A DNA stretch of 64,000 bases. It comes from UBA4582 sp038106185. Lineage in GTDB: Bacteria; Pseudomonadota; Gammaproteobacteria; Pseudomonadales; Azotimanducaceae. The stretch lies in NCBI GenBank assembly GCA_038106185.1, contig JAYODE010000008.1:34548-98547 (forward strand), given 5' to 3'. The notes below the pieces were generated by a model. That model was given only the letters and a program-made list of their open reading frames with translations. It searched no databases and had not been told where the DNA came from. Of this stretch, positions 17,445 through 26,018 are shown one piece after another; position 1 is the first letter of the stretch, and the number at the start of each line of letters is the position of its first letter. The position numbers and the translations under genes are program-made.

Positions 17445-20261
17445 ATGAAGTCGAGTTGGAAAACGCTTGCGCGGCTGGTTTTCGGGTTGCTTGTGGTGGT
17501 GAATGCACCAGTCGCCGCTGAGAGTGCCAAAGGCCCAGACTATAAAGCCTATGCAGCTTCAGTAAATGGATATTTCGAGCCGCAGTTGCCACTGCCAATT
17601 GAGCCAAATAAGCCAAGTGAGCTAAAAGACAGGCTGCCAGATTTGAGTATCTTCGAATCTGCGCTTTCAGGTCCCCTTTCTGGCCCCGCGTTACGGGATG
17701 AGTGGCTGGCAGGGTTTCTTTGGAGAAATGCCAAGGAATCTCGCGAAGCAAAGCTTGATGATCTTTATGCTCGTTATCTCTGGGAGGAGGACGGGAAAGC
17801 AAGCCCCGCGCCAAATGAAGGTGCAGATGGTAGGTCTTCCGCCCGCTACCTGTGGAACCCATTCAAACAGCGGGGCCTGTTACAACAGGGCTTCTCAGAG
17901 CCCTTCAATGCAGGGCCCGTTATCGCGCGAGCGCCCGTGATCGACGGATCTGGTCTTGACTTACCTGAGCGCTACCCACTGAGTCAACGGTTCGTCAGTG
18001 ATGATAAGCGGGGCTCGAAAAGGGCCGACTCGCAGCAATTTATCATCGTCGCTCGTGACCTGACAGCACTCGAGGCCCAGCTTCAATCGATGGGCGTGCC
18101 TGTGACTGAGGCTTTCGCCATGATGAATACGGTTGTCGTGAGGCTGAACCCCGCTCAGTTGCAGCAGTTAAAATCTCACGCCAATGTGTTGAGTATCTCG
18201 GCTAACCGGGATCTTCAAACGGCGGCTTTGGCCGATGCTGTCAAGGTGGGTTCTGAGCTTGATATCAAGGGTCATCAGGTCAGCCTGCCGCTGCAAAATC
18301 TTGGCCGCAATAAGCTTCAGCTGGCACAGCTGACTCTTAATTGGCCTGAAGAAAATGGCGCCTTAACAGATATTTTGCTGGATGGAGAATCAGTGGCGCT
18401 CAGCGAATTAAGCGAAGACCTGCCGATACAGGTGAGCGGCCATCTCAAGGCCAAGAAGATCGCAGTACTGACGCTGGTGTTCGCCGCGCCCGCTGCACGG
18501 CGACCGGATGACTATGCCGTTGCCATCGAGTTTGAAGGTGGCCTGACCGTTGAATATGCCACCAAGTCAAGCCTGCCCATGCAGGGCCGGCGACGAGATA
18601 CCTTTTTCCCCTCTTTAGTGGACGCAGACCTGCTGCATGTTCAAGGCGTTACTGGCAAGGGTGTAGGGGTCGCCATAATCGACACGGGGCTTTGGTCGAA
18701 CAAATCGCTGACCTTGACAACTGATCGGCAACCCAGGATTAAAGCCTATTACGATGCCATGAAGCACCAAACCACCGGACCTATGCAGGATGAAAATGGC
18801 CACGGAACGCATATAACCAGTGTTTTGGCCAGCTCGCGCAAGACGGTGAATTTGCAGGGCGAAAAGCCCGGAAGTTACCACGGGATAGCGCCGGATGCTG
18901 ATTTGGTGATAGTGCGCGCCTTTGATGAGCAGGGCGCAGGTGACTACCTGACGGTGATCCGCGCCATTGCTTTTGTCATCGCTCACCAGGACGAGTACAA
19001 CATCCGTGTGCTAAATCTGTCATTCAGCGGCACGCCCCTGTCACACTATTGGCAAGATCCGCTAAATTTGGCGGTGATGGCGGCCTGGCGTGCTGGCATC
19101 GCTGTCATAGTGTCAGCGGGGAACAATGGCCCTGATCCCATGACGATCGGCGTCCCCGCCAACGTGCCCTATGTCGTGACCGTAGGTGCTATGACCGATC
19201 ACTATACGCCCGATGACCTGAGTGATGATTATCTGGCGACCTTTTCGTCTGCAGGACCCACGCTGGAAGGTTTTGTTAAACCTGAGGTCACCGCTCCCGG
19301 TGGGCATATGATGGGTGAAATGGCCCTCAAGACGACGATCGCCAGCGAGCATCCTGAGTGGCATGACGGATACTCCTACTTTTTGATGTCTGGCACCTCC
19401 CAGGCCGCAGCCGTCGTGAGTGGCGTCGCGGCGCTGATGCTGCAGGTCGATCCTGACTTGAGTCCTGATGACCTCAAATGTCGCTTGATGGCGTCGGCCC
19501 AGGCGGCTGTCAAGGACGATGGTCGTCTCGCTTACAGCCTGTTTCAGCAAGGTGCCGGTTTGATCAACGCCTGGAGTGCGGTCCACAGTTCAGCTTCGGG
19601 CTGCGTCAACTTAGGGCTCGACATAGAGCAGGATCTGCAAGGTATTGCCCACTTTGGAGGTCCCGCAAATGTCGATGGGGACGGTAACTTCTATATGACG
19701 ACCACGGAAGGTTACATCTGGAATATGAACGACACGGCGAATACCGACGGTTATATCTGGAACATGGGTTATATCTGGAACATGGGCTATATCTGGAATA
19801 TGGGATATATCTGGAACATGAGTGCTCTCGAGCAGAATGGTTACATCTGGAATATGAGTGATTTTGCAAGCAACGGTTACCTATGGAATATGGTTAGCCT
19901 GATAGAAAATGGCTATATATGGAACATGGGTAATGCCAACAATGGCTCTATGGCGCAGAACGACAATATATCGAACGACAATATATTTAACGACAATGTA
20001 TTGAACGACAGTATATCGAATAATGCCGGATACATTTGGAACATGACCGGTACAGAAAACACAGGCTATATCTGGAATATGGGGGATCCTAACAACACCG
20101 GTTATATCTGGAACATGTTTGATGCGACACAAGCTGGCTATATCTGGAATATGCGCAACTCGAACAGTACCGGCTACATCTGGAACATGAATACGCTGGA
20201 AAATACTGGCTCATTGGTTTCGCCATCGGTTGAAATCAATAAGTGGGTCACGCCAGAGTGA
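17445..20261 (+). CDS. Secreted S8 (subtilisin-like) peptidase with GYIWNM repeat tail
   Basis: Exported serine protease of about 938 residues, starting at the ATG at 17445 (a GTG lies one codon before). The signal peptide ends near 'NAPVAAES'. An I9-like propeptide follows ('QQFIIVARDLTALEAQLQSM...MMNTVVVRLN', about 195-260) and a beta-rich insert (about 265-385). The catalytic domain has Asp413 (IIDTG), His453 (NGHGTH), Asn in 'SAGNNGPDP' and Ser652 (SGTSQAAA), so the triad is complete. After residue 750 comes a tail of 13 copies of GY[IL]WNM, mostly on a 12-residue period, with four copies directly joined. One interval is filled by a five-residue NDNxx repeat. The stop overlaps the sensor start. 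The tail's function is unknown; I do not recognise it as a named domain. Confidence 0.93.
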   Translation: MKSSWKTLARLVFGLLVVVNAPVAAESAKGPDYKAYAASVNGYFEPQLPLPIEPNKPSELKDRLPDLSIFESALSGPLSGPALRDEWLAGFLWRNAKESREAKLDDLYARYLWEEDGKASPAPNEGADGRSSARYLWNPFKQRGLLQQGFSEPFNAGPVIARAPVIDGSGLDLPERYPLSQRFVSDDKRGSKRADSQQFIIVARDLTALEAQLQSMGVPVTEAFAMMNTVVVRLNPAQLQQLKSHANVLSISANRDLQTAALADAVKVGSELDIKGHQVSLPLQNLGRNKLQLAQLTLNWPEENGALTDILLDGESVALSELSEDLPIQVSGHLKAKKIAVLTLVFAAPAARRPDDYAVAIEFEGGLTVEYATKSSLPMQGRRRDTFFPSLVDADLLHVQGVTGKGVGVAIIDTGLWSNKSLTLTTDRQPRIKAYYDAMKHQTTGPMQDENGHGTHITSVLASSRKTVNLQGEKPGSYHGIAPDADLVIVRAFDEQGAGDYLTVIRAIAFVIAHQDEYNIRVLNLSFSGTPLSHYWQDPLNLAVMAAWRAGIAVIVSAGNNGPDPMTIGVPANVPYVVTVGAMTDHYTPDDLSDDYLATFSSAGPTLEGFVKPEVTAPGGHMMGEMALKTTIASEHPEWHDGYSYFLMSGTSQAAAVVSGVAALMLQVDPDLSPDDLKCRLMASAQAAVKDDGRLAYSLFQQGAGLINAWSAVHSSASGCVNLGLDIEQDLQGIAHFGGPANVDGDGNFYMTTTEGYIWNMNDTANTDGYIWNMGYIWNMGYIWNMGYIWNMSALEQNGYIWNMSDFASNGYLWNMVSLIENGYIWNMGNANNGSMAQNDNISNDNIFNDNVLNDSISNNAGYIWNMTGTENTGYIWNMGDPNNTGYIWNMFDATQAGYIWNMRNSNSTGYIWNMNTLENTGSLVSPSVEINKWVTPE
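19710..20190 (+). repeat. Coding repeat: 13 copies of GY[IL]WNM
   Basis: In-frame 18-bp cores encoding GYIWNM, once GYLWNM, within the protease tail (residues about 756-916). Copies 2-5 are head-to-tail; most others are separated by six-residue linkers rich in N, S, T, D and E (36-bp period). Codons vary between copies (GGT/GGC/GGA, TAT/TAC, ATC/ATA/ATT, AAC/AAT) while the peptide hardly does. Confidence 0.97.
19962..20021 (+). repeat. 15-bp coding repeat (NDNxx) inside the YIWNM tail
   Basis: Four consecutive 15-bp units of the type AACGACAATATATCG encode NDNIS, NDNIF, NDNVL and NDSIS between the eighth and ninth GYIWNM copies. This is a second, unrelated repeat nested in the tail. Confidence 0.9.
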
Positions 20262-23200
20262 CCGAAAAGTGTTTCCCTTCGCAGCAAAAGTTTTATAAAT
20301 CAAAGCCGCAATTCCGCACCTTTGAGGCTGCCGGGCCTGCATTCGGCTGCCTGCTTTTGGTCCTGTGTTTAGCTTCCTGGATGCAAGTTGCCTGGGCAGG
20401 CGAGGTTCGACTTGCTGATTATCGCAATGTCATATTCGATCGGCTAGGGACAGGCGATGGTTTGTCTCATGCCGGCGTCAGCGCAATAACCCAGGATCAA
20501 GATGGCTTTATCTGGATAGGTACCCAGGAAGGCTTGAATCGTTACGATGGCTACAAGTTCAGTACCTACTACCATTTGCCAGATGATCCTGAATCAGTAT
20601 CCCACGATTCTGTCTGGGACCTGTTGAGCGATTCTAAGGGGCATCTTTGGGTTGGTACCGACGCTGGACTGAATCGATTTCGAGCAGCGGAAGCTAACTT
20701 TGAGTCAATCTCGCTGGACCAGGTTTCGAGTGGAGAACCTGATAAAGACCATGGTGCAGTTTTCGTGCTGCTTGAGGATACAAAGGGGCGAATCTGGATA
20801 GGGACCAGTACTGGACTGGTACGCAGGGATACCGATGGTCGAATGGTCCATTTCCATCATGACCATCAGAATTCACAGAGTCTCAGCAAAGGCAGTGTCA
20901 GAGCTATTTATGAAGACTTGTCGGGAAAAATCTGGGTGGCGACTGAGTTGGGTGGTCTGAATCGTTTTGACGAAACAGGCCAGACTTTTGCCCACTATGA
21001 ATCAAATCCTGACGACCCAACCAGCATCAGCGACAATTACATTCGATTTATTCTCGAGGTCGAGCCGGGTGAACTGTGGTTGGCGACTTTCAACGGTGGT
21101 ATCTCAATCTTTAACACCAATACCGAAACGGCGAAGCGGATGGAGGATACGGCTTTTAGGCGAACCCGTTCATTGCTCAAGGATCAGGATGGAGATATCT
21201 GGGTTGGAAGCGATAGCGGGTTGCATCTGTTCGACAAGGCCACGGAGCGCTTTCATCGCTACATCGTCGACCCGACCGACATTCATAGCATCAGCGACAA
21301 CACGGTCTTTGAGTTATATCAGGACCAGGGGGGCGTGATCTGGGTAGGCACTTTTAATGGTGTAAGTAAGTGGAATGCTCGAACCAAGAATGTCGCACAC
21401 TTTTTGGAAAATGCGGTCCGTGATATTCGCCTATCGAGTAACTCGATCACCTCATTCGCAGAGTCGGCGCAAGGGGATATCTGGATTGGTACCTTTGAGG
21501 GATTAAATAAGTGGGATAAAACTCGTCAGGCCTTTGTTGATTTCTCGAATCTTCAGCTGAGTTTGAACAATCAATTGGTCATGTCGTTGAGGTTTTACGA
21601 CGATATTTTATGGGTGGGTAGCATGGCCGGTGGTATTACTCTGGTAAAGGATGGCGTGGTGATAGGCAGTTTCGCTCATGATCCCAACGACATGTCCTCG
21701 CTCAGTTCGAATGCGGTCAGCCATATCTATGTGGATTCTCAGCACAGGCTATGGCTAACCACCTATGGTGGCGGGCTCAATCTTTATCTGGGCGAGGGCA
21801 GGTTTCAGCGTTATCCGAAGCCTGGTGATACTGCAGGTACGTTTCGAGACCTGCGTGCTTTGGCGATAGCTGAGGCTGCTGATGGGTCTCTATGGATCGC
21901 AACTGATGGCGGAGGTGTCACTATTCTGGATCCTGAAACAGGCAACACTCGTAGCCTGTCCCACAACCCTGATGATCCCAACAGTCTCAGTAGTGACAAT
22001 GTCATTTCTCTGCTCGCAGTGAACGGATCCATGCTGGTTGGCACTCGCGATCGCGGATTGAATGTGTTTGATGCTGACACGGGCGCTTTCACTCGATACG
22101 GTAAGGCTGAAGGTATGGCCAGTGATGCGATCTACGGCATGCTGGAAGACAAAAAGGGTAAGTTTTGGATTAGCGGCGGTAAAGGCATCAGCGTCCTTGA
22201 ACCAGAGACTGGCAAGTTCACGATTTATGACACGCGTCACGGTTTACAAAGTTATGACTTCAACAGCGGTGCCTTTCTGAAGCTCAAAGACGGTAGTTTT
22301 TTATTTGGTGGGAATAATGGTTTCAATGCGTTCGACCCTGAGCTCATCATCGGCAACACCTATGTGCCTTCAGTTCGAATTACCCAGTTTTCAAAATTTA
22401 ATGTGACGCAAAAGTTTGATCAGCCAATTACACGAGTCGCAGAAATTGAGTTGGCGCACAACGACTATATGATCGGATTTGAATTTAGTGCGATGGATTT
22501 CACCGCGCCGAGCAAAAACCGGTTCACCTATATACTGGAAGGTTTTGATCGAGACTGGATGTCAAGCAATGACAGGCGGCAGGTAACCTATACCAATCTG
22601 GATCCCGGGGAGTATACCTTCAGGGTAAAAGGGTCTAACAGTGATGGCGTGTGGAATACAAGCCCTGCTGAGATAAGGCTGAGAGTTTTGCCGCCGATTT
22701 GGGCGACCTGGTGGGCCTATGGTGTCTATTTGCTGATCCTGTTAACAGGTTTTTATCAATTGCAGAGCGCTAATGCGGGCCGTCTGCGGCGCGAGGCAGA
22801 GAAGCGTTACAACGCGCGCTTGCAGCTCTATCTAGAGTCACTTGAAGAGGCCAGCGACTGCGTTTTGATCGCAGATGCGAACAAGAAGCTGATGTACGCC
22901 AATAATGCGATTGTGCGAATACTGGGCAAAAAACCTAAAGACGCGGAGGGCAGCTCAATCCTGGCGTTGCTATTTGCTGATGCGAGTGACGCTGTCAGAG
23001 CCGACCGCGGCTTGCGCGCTGAGGGGCGTTGGCATGGCGAGGTCAAGTCAAAAAAAGGGCTGCTTGATATCACTACCGATGTGACGATCGCGGCAGTACG
23101 TGATGCCAGCGACAACGAGACAGCGTATGTGAGCATAGCTCGCGACGTCACCCAGCGAAAACGCACGGAAGCAGAGCTGGAGGACCATAGGCGCAATCTT

Positions 23201-23929
23201 GAATTTCTGGTGGCTGAAAGAACCAAAGCCCTTGAACATGAAATTGCGGAAAACAAACTCGTTCAGCTTGAGCTGGCGAATTCTCTGGCCGAGAAGGAGC
23301 TGCTCCTCAAGGAAGTGCATCACCGAGTTAAGAATAATATGCAAGTGATATCCAGTCTGCTGAATATTCAGGCTGAGGCCAACGGCAACGAGCGCTTCTC
23401 GGCATTGCTGGGCGAGAGTCAGCAGCGCATCAAGTCGATGGCCCTGATTCATGAAAATCTCTATCAGTCGGAGGATCTGCTTGAAATCGACTTCGAAGAT
23501 TATATTCGAATGCTTGCCAATAGCCTCTGTCGTTTCTACGAGGTGCCTGATGTTGCAGTCAATCTTGATATTAACGTCGATAGGGTCTCGTTAGATATTG
23601 ATTCAGCCGTACCCTGCGGATTGATTATCAATGAGCTGATTTCAAACTCTCTGAAACATGGATTTATAGGACGCCAGGGGCAGGGCCTGGTATATGTCGA
23701 TTTTGCTCAGGTGGACTGTCGCTATGTTCTGCGGATCGGTGACGATGGCATAGGGCTGCCAGTGGGGTTCGACCTCAATGTCGCCACATCCATGGGCATG
23801 GAGATAGTGTCGATTTTGACCCAGCAGCTGGATGGCACCATCAAAGTAGATGGGACTCAGGGTGCCTGTTTTGAAATATCTTTTCCGCGAAAGGTGAAGT
23901 ATGCCGACGAAAAGATTATTAGTCGTTGA
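20258..23929 (+). CDS. Beta-propeller (Reg_prop/Y_Y_Y) sensor histidine kinase, HisKA_2 type
   Basis: Membrane sensor of about 1223 residues. The GTG at 20258 overlaps the protease stop (GTGA); an in-frame GTG at 20243 is possible. After a signal/anchor ('CLLLVLCLASWMQVAWAG') come about a dozen propeller blades with the motif G-x-[IL]-W-[IV]-G-T. A Y_Y_Y domain follows ('...YTNLDPGEYTFRVKGSNSDGVWN'), then a transmembrane helix near 820-840 and a PAS domain (about 855-975). Then come a coiled linker, a HisKA_2 box with HHRVKNN near 1021, and an HATPase ('NELISNSLKHG', 'GDDGIGLP'). The large extracytoplasmic part resembles ligand sensors of hybrid two-component systems, but no receiver is fused. 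The next gene supplies one. Confidence 0.93.
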   Translation: MTEKCFPSQQKFYKSKPQFRTFEAAGPAFGCLLLVLCLASWMQVAWAGEVRLADYRNVIFDRLGTGDGLSHAGVSAITQDQDGFIWIGTQEGLNRYDGYKFSTYYHLPDDPESVSHDSVWDLLSDSKGHLWVGTDAGLNRFRAAEANFESISLDQVSSGEPDKDHGAVFVLLEDTKGRIWIGTSTGLVRRDTDGRMVHFHHDHQNSQSLSKGSVRAIYEDLSGKIWVATELGGLNRFDETGQTFAHYESNPDDPTSISDNYIRFILEVEPGELWLATFNGGISIFNTNTETAKRMEDTAFRRTRSLLKDQDGDIWVGSDSGLHLFDKATERFHRYIVDPTDIHSISDNTVFELYQDQGGVIWVGTFNGVSKWNARTKNVAHFLENAVRDIRLSSNSITSFAESAQGDIWIGTFEGLNKWDKTRQAFVDFSNLQLSLNNQLVMSLRFYDDILWVGSMAGGITLVKDGVVIGSFAHDPNDMSSLSSNAVSHIYVDSQHRLWLTTYGGGLNLYLGEGRFQRYPKPGDTAGTFRDLRALAIAEAADGSLWIATDGGGVTILDPETGNTRSLSHNPDDPNSLSSDNVISLLAVNGSMLVGTRDRGLNVFDADTGAFTRYGKAEGMASDAIYGMLEDKKGKFWISGGKGISVLEPETGKFTIYDTRHGLQSYDFNSGAFLKLKDGSFLFGGNNGFNAFDPELIIGNTYVPSVRITQFSKFNVTQKFDQPITRVAEIELAHNDYMIGFEFSAMDFTAPSKNRFTYILEGFDRDWMSSNDRRQVTYTNLDPGEYTFRVKGSNSDGVWNTSPAEIRLRVLPPIWATWWAYGVYLLILLTGFYQLQSANAGRLRREAEKRYNARLQLYLESLEEASDCVLIADANKKLMYANNAIVRILGKKPKDAEGSSILALLFADASDAVRADRGLRAEGRWHGEVKSKKGLLDITTDVTIAAVRDASDNETAYVSIARDVTQRKRTEAELEDHRRNLEFLVAERTKALEHEIAENKLVQLELANSLAEKELLLKEVHHRVKNNMQVISSLLNIQAEANGNERFSALLGESQQRIKSMALIHENLYQSEDLLEIDFEDYIRMLANSLCRFYEVPDVAVNLDINVDRVSLDIDSAVPCGLIINELISNSLKHGFIGRQGQGLVYVDFAQVDCRYVLRIGDDGIGLPVGFDLNVATSMGMEIVSILTQQLDGTIKVDGTQGACFEISFPRKVKYADEKIISR

Positions 23930-26018
23930 AGACGAAGTCCTGGTCGCCAGAGATATTAAGGCGCGACTGACACGTATGGGATATGAGGTGTTGGCAATAG
24001 CCACGAGAGGTGCAGAGGCAATTGAAAAAGCCCTGCTTTTGCGTCCTGACCTGGTGCTGATGGACATAAACCTCAGAGATGACATTGACGGAATCCAGGC
24101 GGCGATTGAAATCCGCAGTCAGTACGATGTGCCAGTGATTTTTTGTACCGCCTATTCCAATGAGGCGACCCTCGAGCGAGCTAAAGTCTCAGAGCCTTAC
24201 GGTTATGTGCTTAAGCCGTTCGATAATCGTGAGCTTGAAATCAACATAGAAATTGCCTTGTATAAACACAGAGCGGAGAAAGACCTCTCGGAATCCCGTC
24301 GTCGTCTGGACGCGACGCTGTCAAATGTCAGTGATGGCGTGATTGCCGCTCAGAACGACGGCCAGATTTTATTTATCAACCCAGTCGCCCAAAAACTGAC
24401 GGGCTGGTGTCAACAGGAAGCTCAAGCCAGTAGCCTTTTTGAAGTCTTAGTCTTGTTGCCATTCGCACCTGGTGAGTCGGTGCTCGACCTTACAAAACTG
24501 GTTATGGATCTGCCACAGCAGCCGAGTCTGCGCCAGCGCCACTTGATACAAGCCGCAGACGGTCGCATCACTCCCGGCGAAATCGCTGTTAATATTCAAC
24601 TAAACAACGACCCAGGACTCATAGTTATCACGTTGCGAGATCTCCAGCAGCAGTTGCTTTATGAGGAGGAAATTCGCCGTAACGCGTTTTATGATTCGCT
24701 CACGGGTCTGCCAAACCGATTACTGTTCCTTGATCATTTGAAAAGCGCCTTGTACCGCAGACGACAAGCTGATCAAGACACCTTTGCTGTAGTGTTTGTC
24801 GGTCTAGATGGTTTTAGCGCCATTAACGAAGGGCTGGGTCACGATCAGGGTGATCAGGTGCTGCGCGAGATCGCTCGGCGTATCAGCACGCAGGTACGCC
24901 CAGAGGATACTGTGTCGCGCTTCAGTGGTGACCTCTTTGCGGTTCTACTGGATCCAGTTAATACGGCTAGCGGTGCTATCGAGGCCTGTCAGCAGCTTCA
25001 GCAAGCGATTATGCCATCGCTGGTCATCAGCAATAATTCACTGGAATTATCCTCAAGCATCGGAATTGTACTGTACCACGAGGGCTACCAAACACCGGAT
25101 GCAATGATTCGTGATGCGGATACTGCGCTCCATCGAGCCAAGCGGGGTGCGAAGGGTTCCTACATGATGTTTGACACACACATGCACGAGACAGCGTTAA
25201 ATTTCATTCGACTCAAGAGTCATATGCAGCAAGCACTCAATGATGAAAGCTTTGATGTTTACTATCAGCCGATTGTTGATTGCCGTACAGAAAAAATGGT
25301 CAGTCTTGAAGCACTCCTGCGTTGGCAGCATCCAGCGCGTGGCCTGGTGGCACCGGGCGACTTTATTCCTATCGCGGAGCAGACAGGTTTGATAAGGCCA
25401 CTGGGTAGACTGGTTTTGCGCTCTGTCTGTCGACAGATTCGCAATTGGAGTGAACAAGGCTTTGGTGGTTTTCAGGTAGCAGTCAACCTCTCCGCGAAGC
25501 AGTTTGAAAGCGATCTGGTACGTACGGTGCAGGATATTATTCTAGAAACAGATATTTCTCCGCTGATGCTTGGCGTGGAAATTACCGAGGGTGTCGCCAT
25601 GCAAAATATCGAGCAGAACATCTTGATGCTCCAGGCGCTGCGAGATCTGGGATTAACCGTCAGCATCGACGACTTTGGTACGGGGCATTCTTCACTGGCA
25701 TATTTGAAACGATTGCCTCTCAATACGCTGAAAATCGACCAATCTTTTATTCATGACATCGCCATCAATCCTGATGACAGAGAGATAACCCGAGCAATTA
25801 TTGACCTGGGCCATAACCTTAAATTAAAGGTACTTGCCGAAGGTGTGGAGACGACAGAGCAACTGCAATTTCTCCGCAGCTGCGACTGTGATTACGTTCA
25901 GGGTTACTACTACAGCGAGCCTTTACCTGCGGCCGCGATGAGTGCTTATCTGCGGTGTCAGCTGGCCTATGGCAGCAAAGTGCCACCGTCAACATCCAGA
26001 GTAGTGCCAGTCATATAG
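23901..26018 (+). CDS. Response regulator with PAS, degenerate GGDEF and intact EAL
   Basis: Cytoplasmic regulator of 705 residues. The receiver (1-120) has Asp55 in 'LVLMDINLRD', and PAS lies at about 135-250. In the GGDEF domain the signature reads FSGDLF (341-346), so cyclase activity is unlikely. The EAL domain is intact: EALLRW (from 470), 'VNLSAKQF', 'VEITEG', 'IDDFGTGHSS', 'LKIDQSFI', 'LAEGVET'. The expected output is c-di-GMP hydrolysis, perhaps gated by phosphorylation from the upstream kinase. It overlaps the kinase gene by 29 bases, with GAAAGGTGAAG before the ATG. Its receiver resembles that of the sigma-54 activator at 14245. The last residues run 52 bases into the opposite-strand SDR gene. 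Confidence 0.94.
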   Translation: MPTKRLLVVEDEVLVARDIKARLTRMGYEVLAIATRGAEAIEKALLLRPDLVLMDINLRDDIDGIQAAIEIRSQYDVPVIFCTAYSNEATLERAKVSEPYGYVLKPFDNRELEINIEIALYKHRAEKDLSESRRRLDATLSNVSDGVIAAQNDGQILFINPVAQKLTGWCQQEAQASSLFEVLVLLPFAPGESVLDLTKLVMDLPQQPSLRQRHLIQAADGRITPGEIAVNIQLNNDPGLIVITLRDLQQQLLYEEEIRRNAFYDSLTGLPNRLLFLDHLKSALYRRRQADQDTFAVVFVGLDGFSAINEGLGHDQGDQVLREIARRISTQVRPEDTVSRFSGDLFAVLLDPVNTASGAIEACQQLQQAIMPSLVISNNSLELSSSIGIVLYHEGYQTPDAMIRDADTALHRAKRGAKGSYMMFDTHMHETALNFIRLKSHMQQALNDESFDVYYQPIVDCRTEKMVSLEALLRWQHPARGLVAPGDFIPIAEQTGLIRPLGRLVLRSVCRQIRNWSEQGFGGFQVAVNLSAKQFESDLVRTVQDIILETDISPLMLGVEITEGVAMQNIEQNILMLQALRDLGLTVSIDDFGTGHSSLAYLKRLPLNTLKIDQSFIHDIAINPDDREITRAIIDLGHNLKLKVLAEGVETTEQLQFLRSCDCDYVQGYYYSEPLPAAAMSAYLRCQLAYGSKVPPSTSRVVPVI

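Noticed and set aside
19606..20132. Minus-strand frames opposite the YIWNM tail
   Set aside because: Antisense reading of the coding repeat; codon variation matches selection on the plus-strand peptide.
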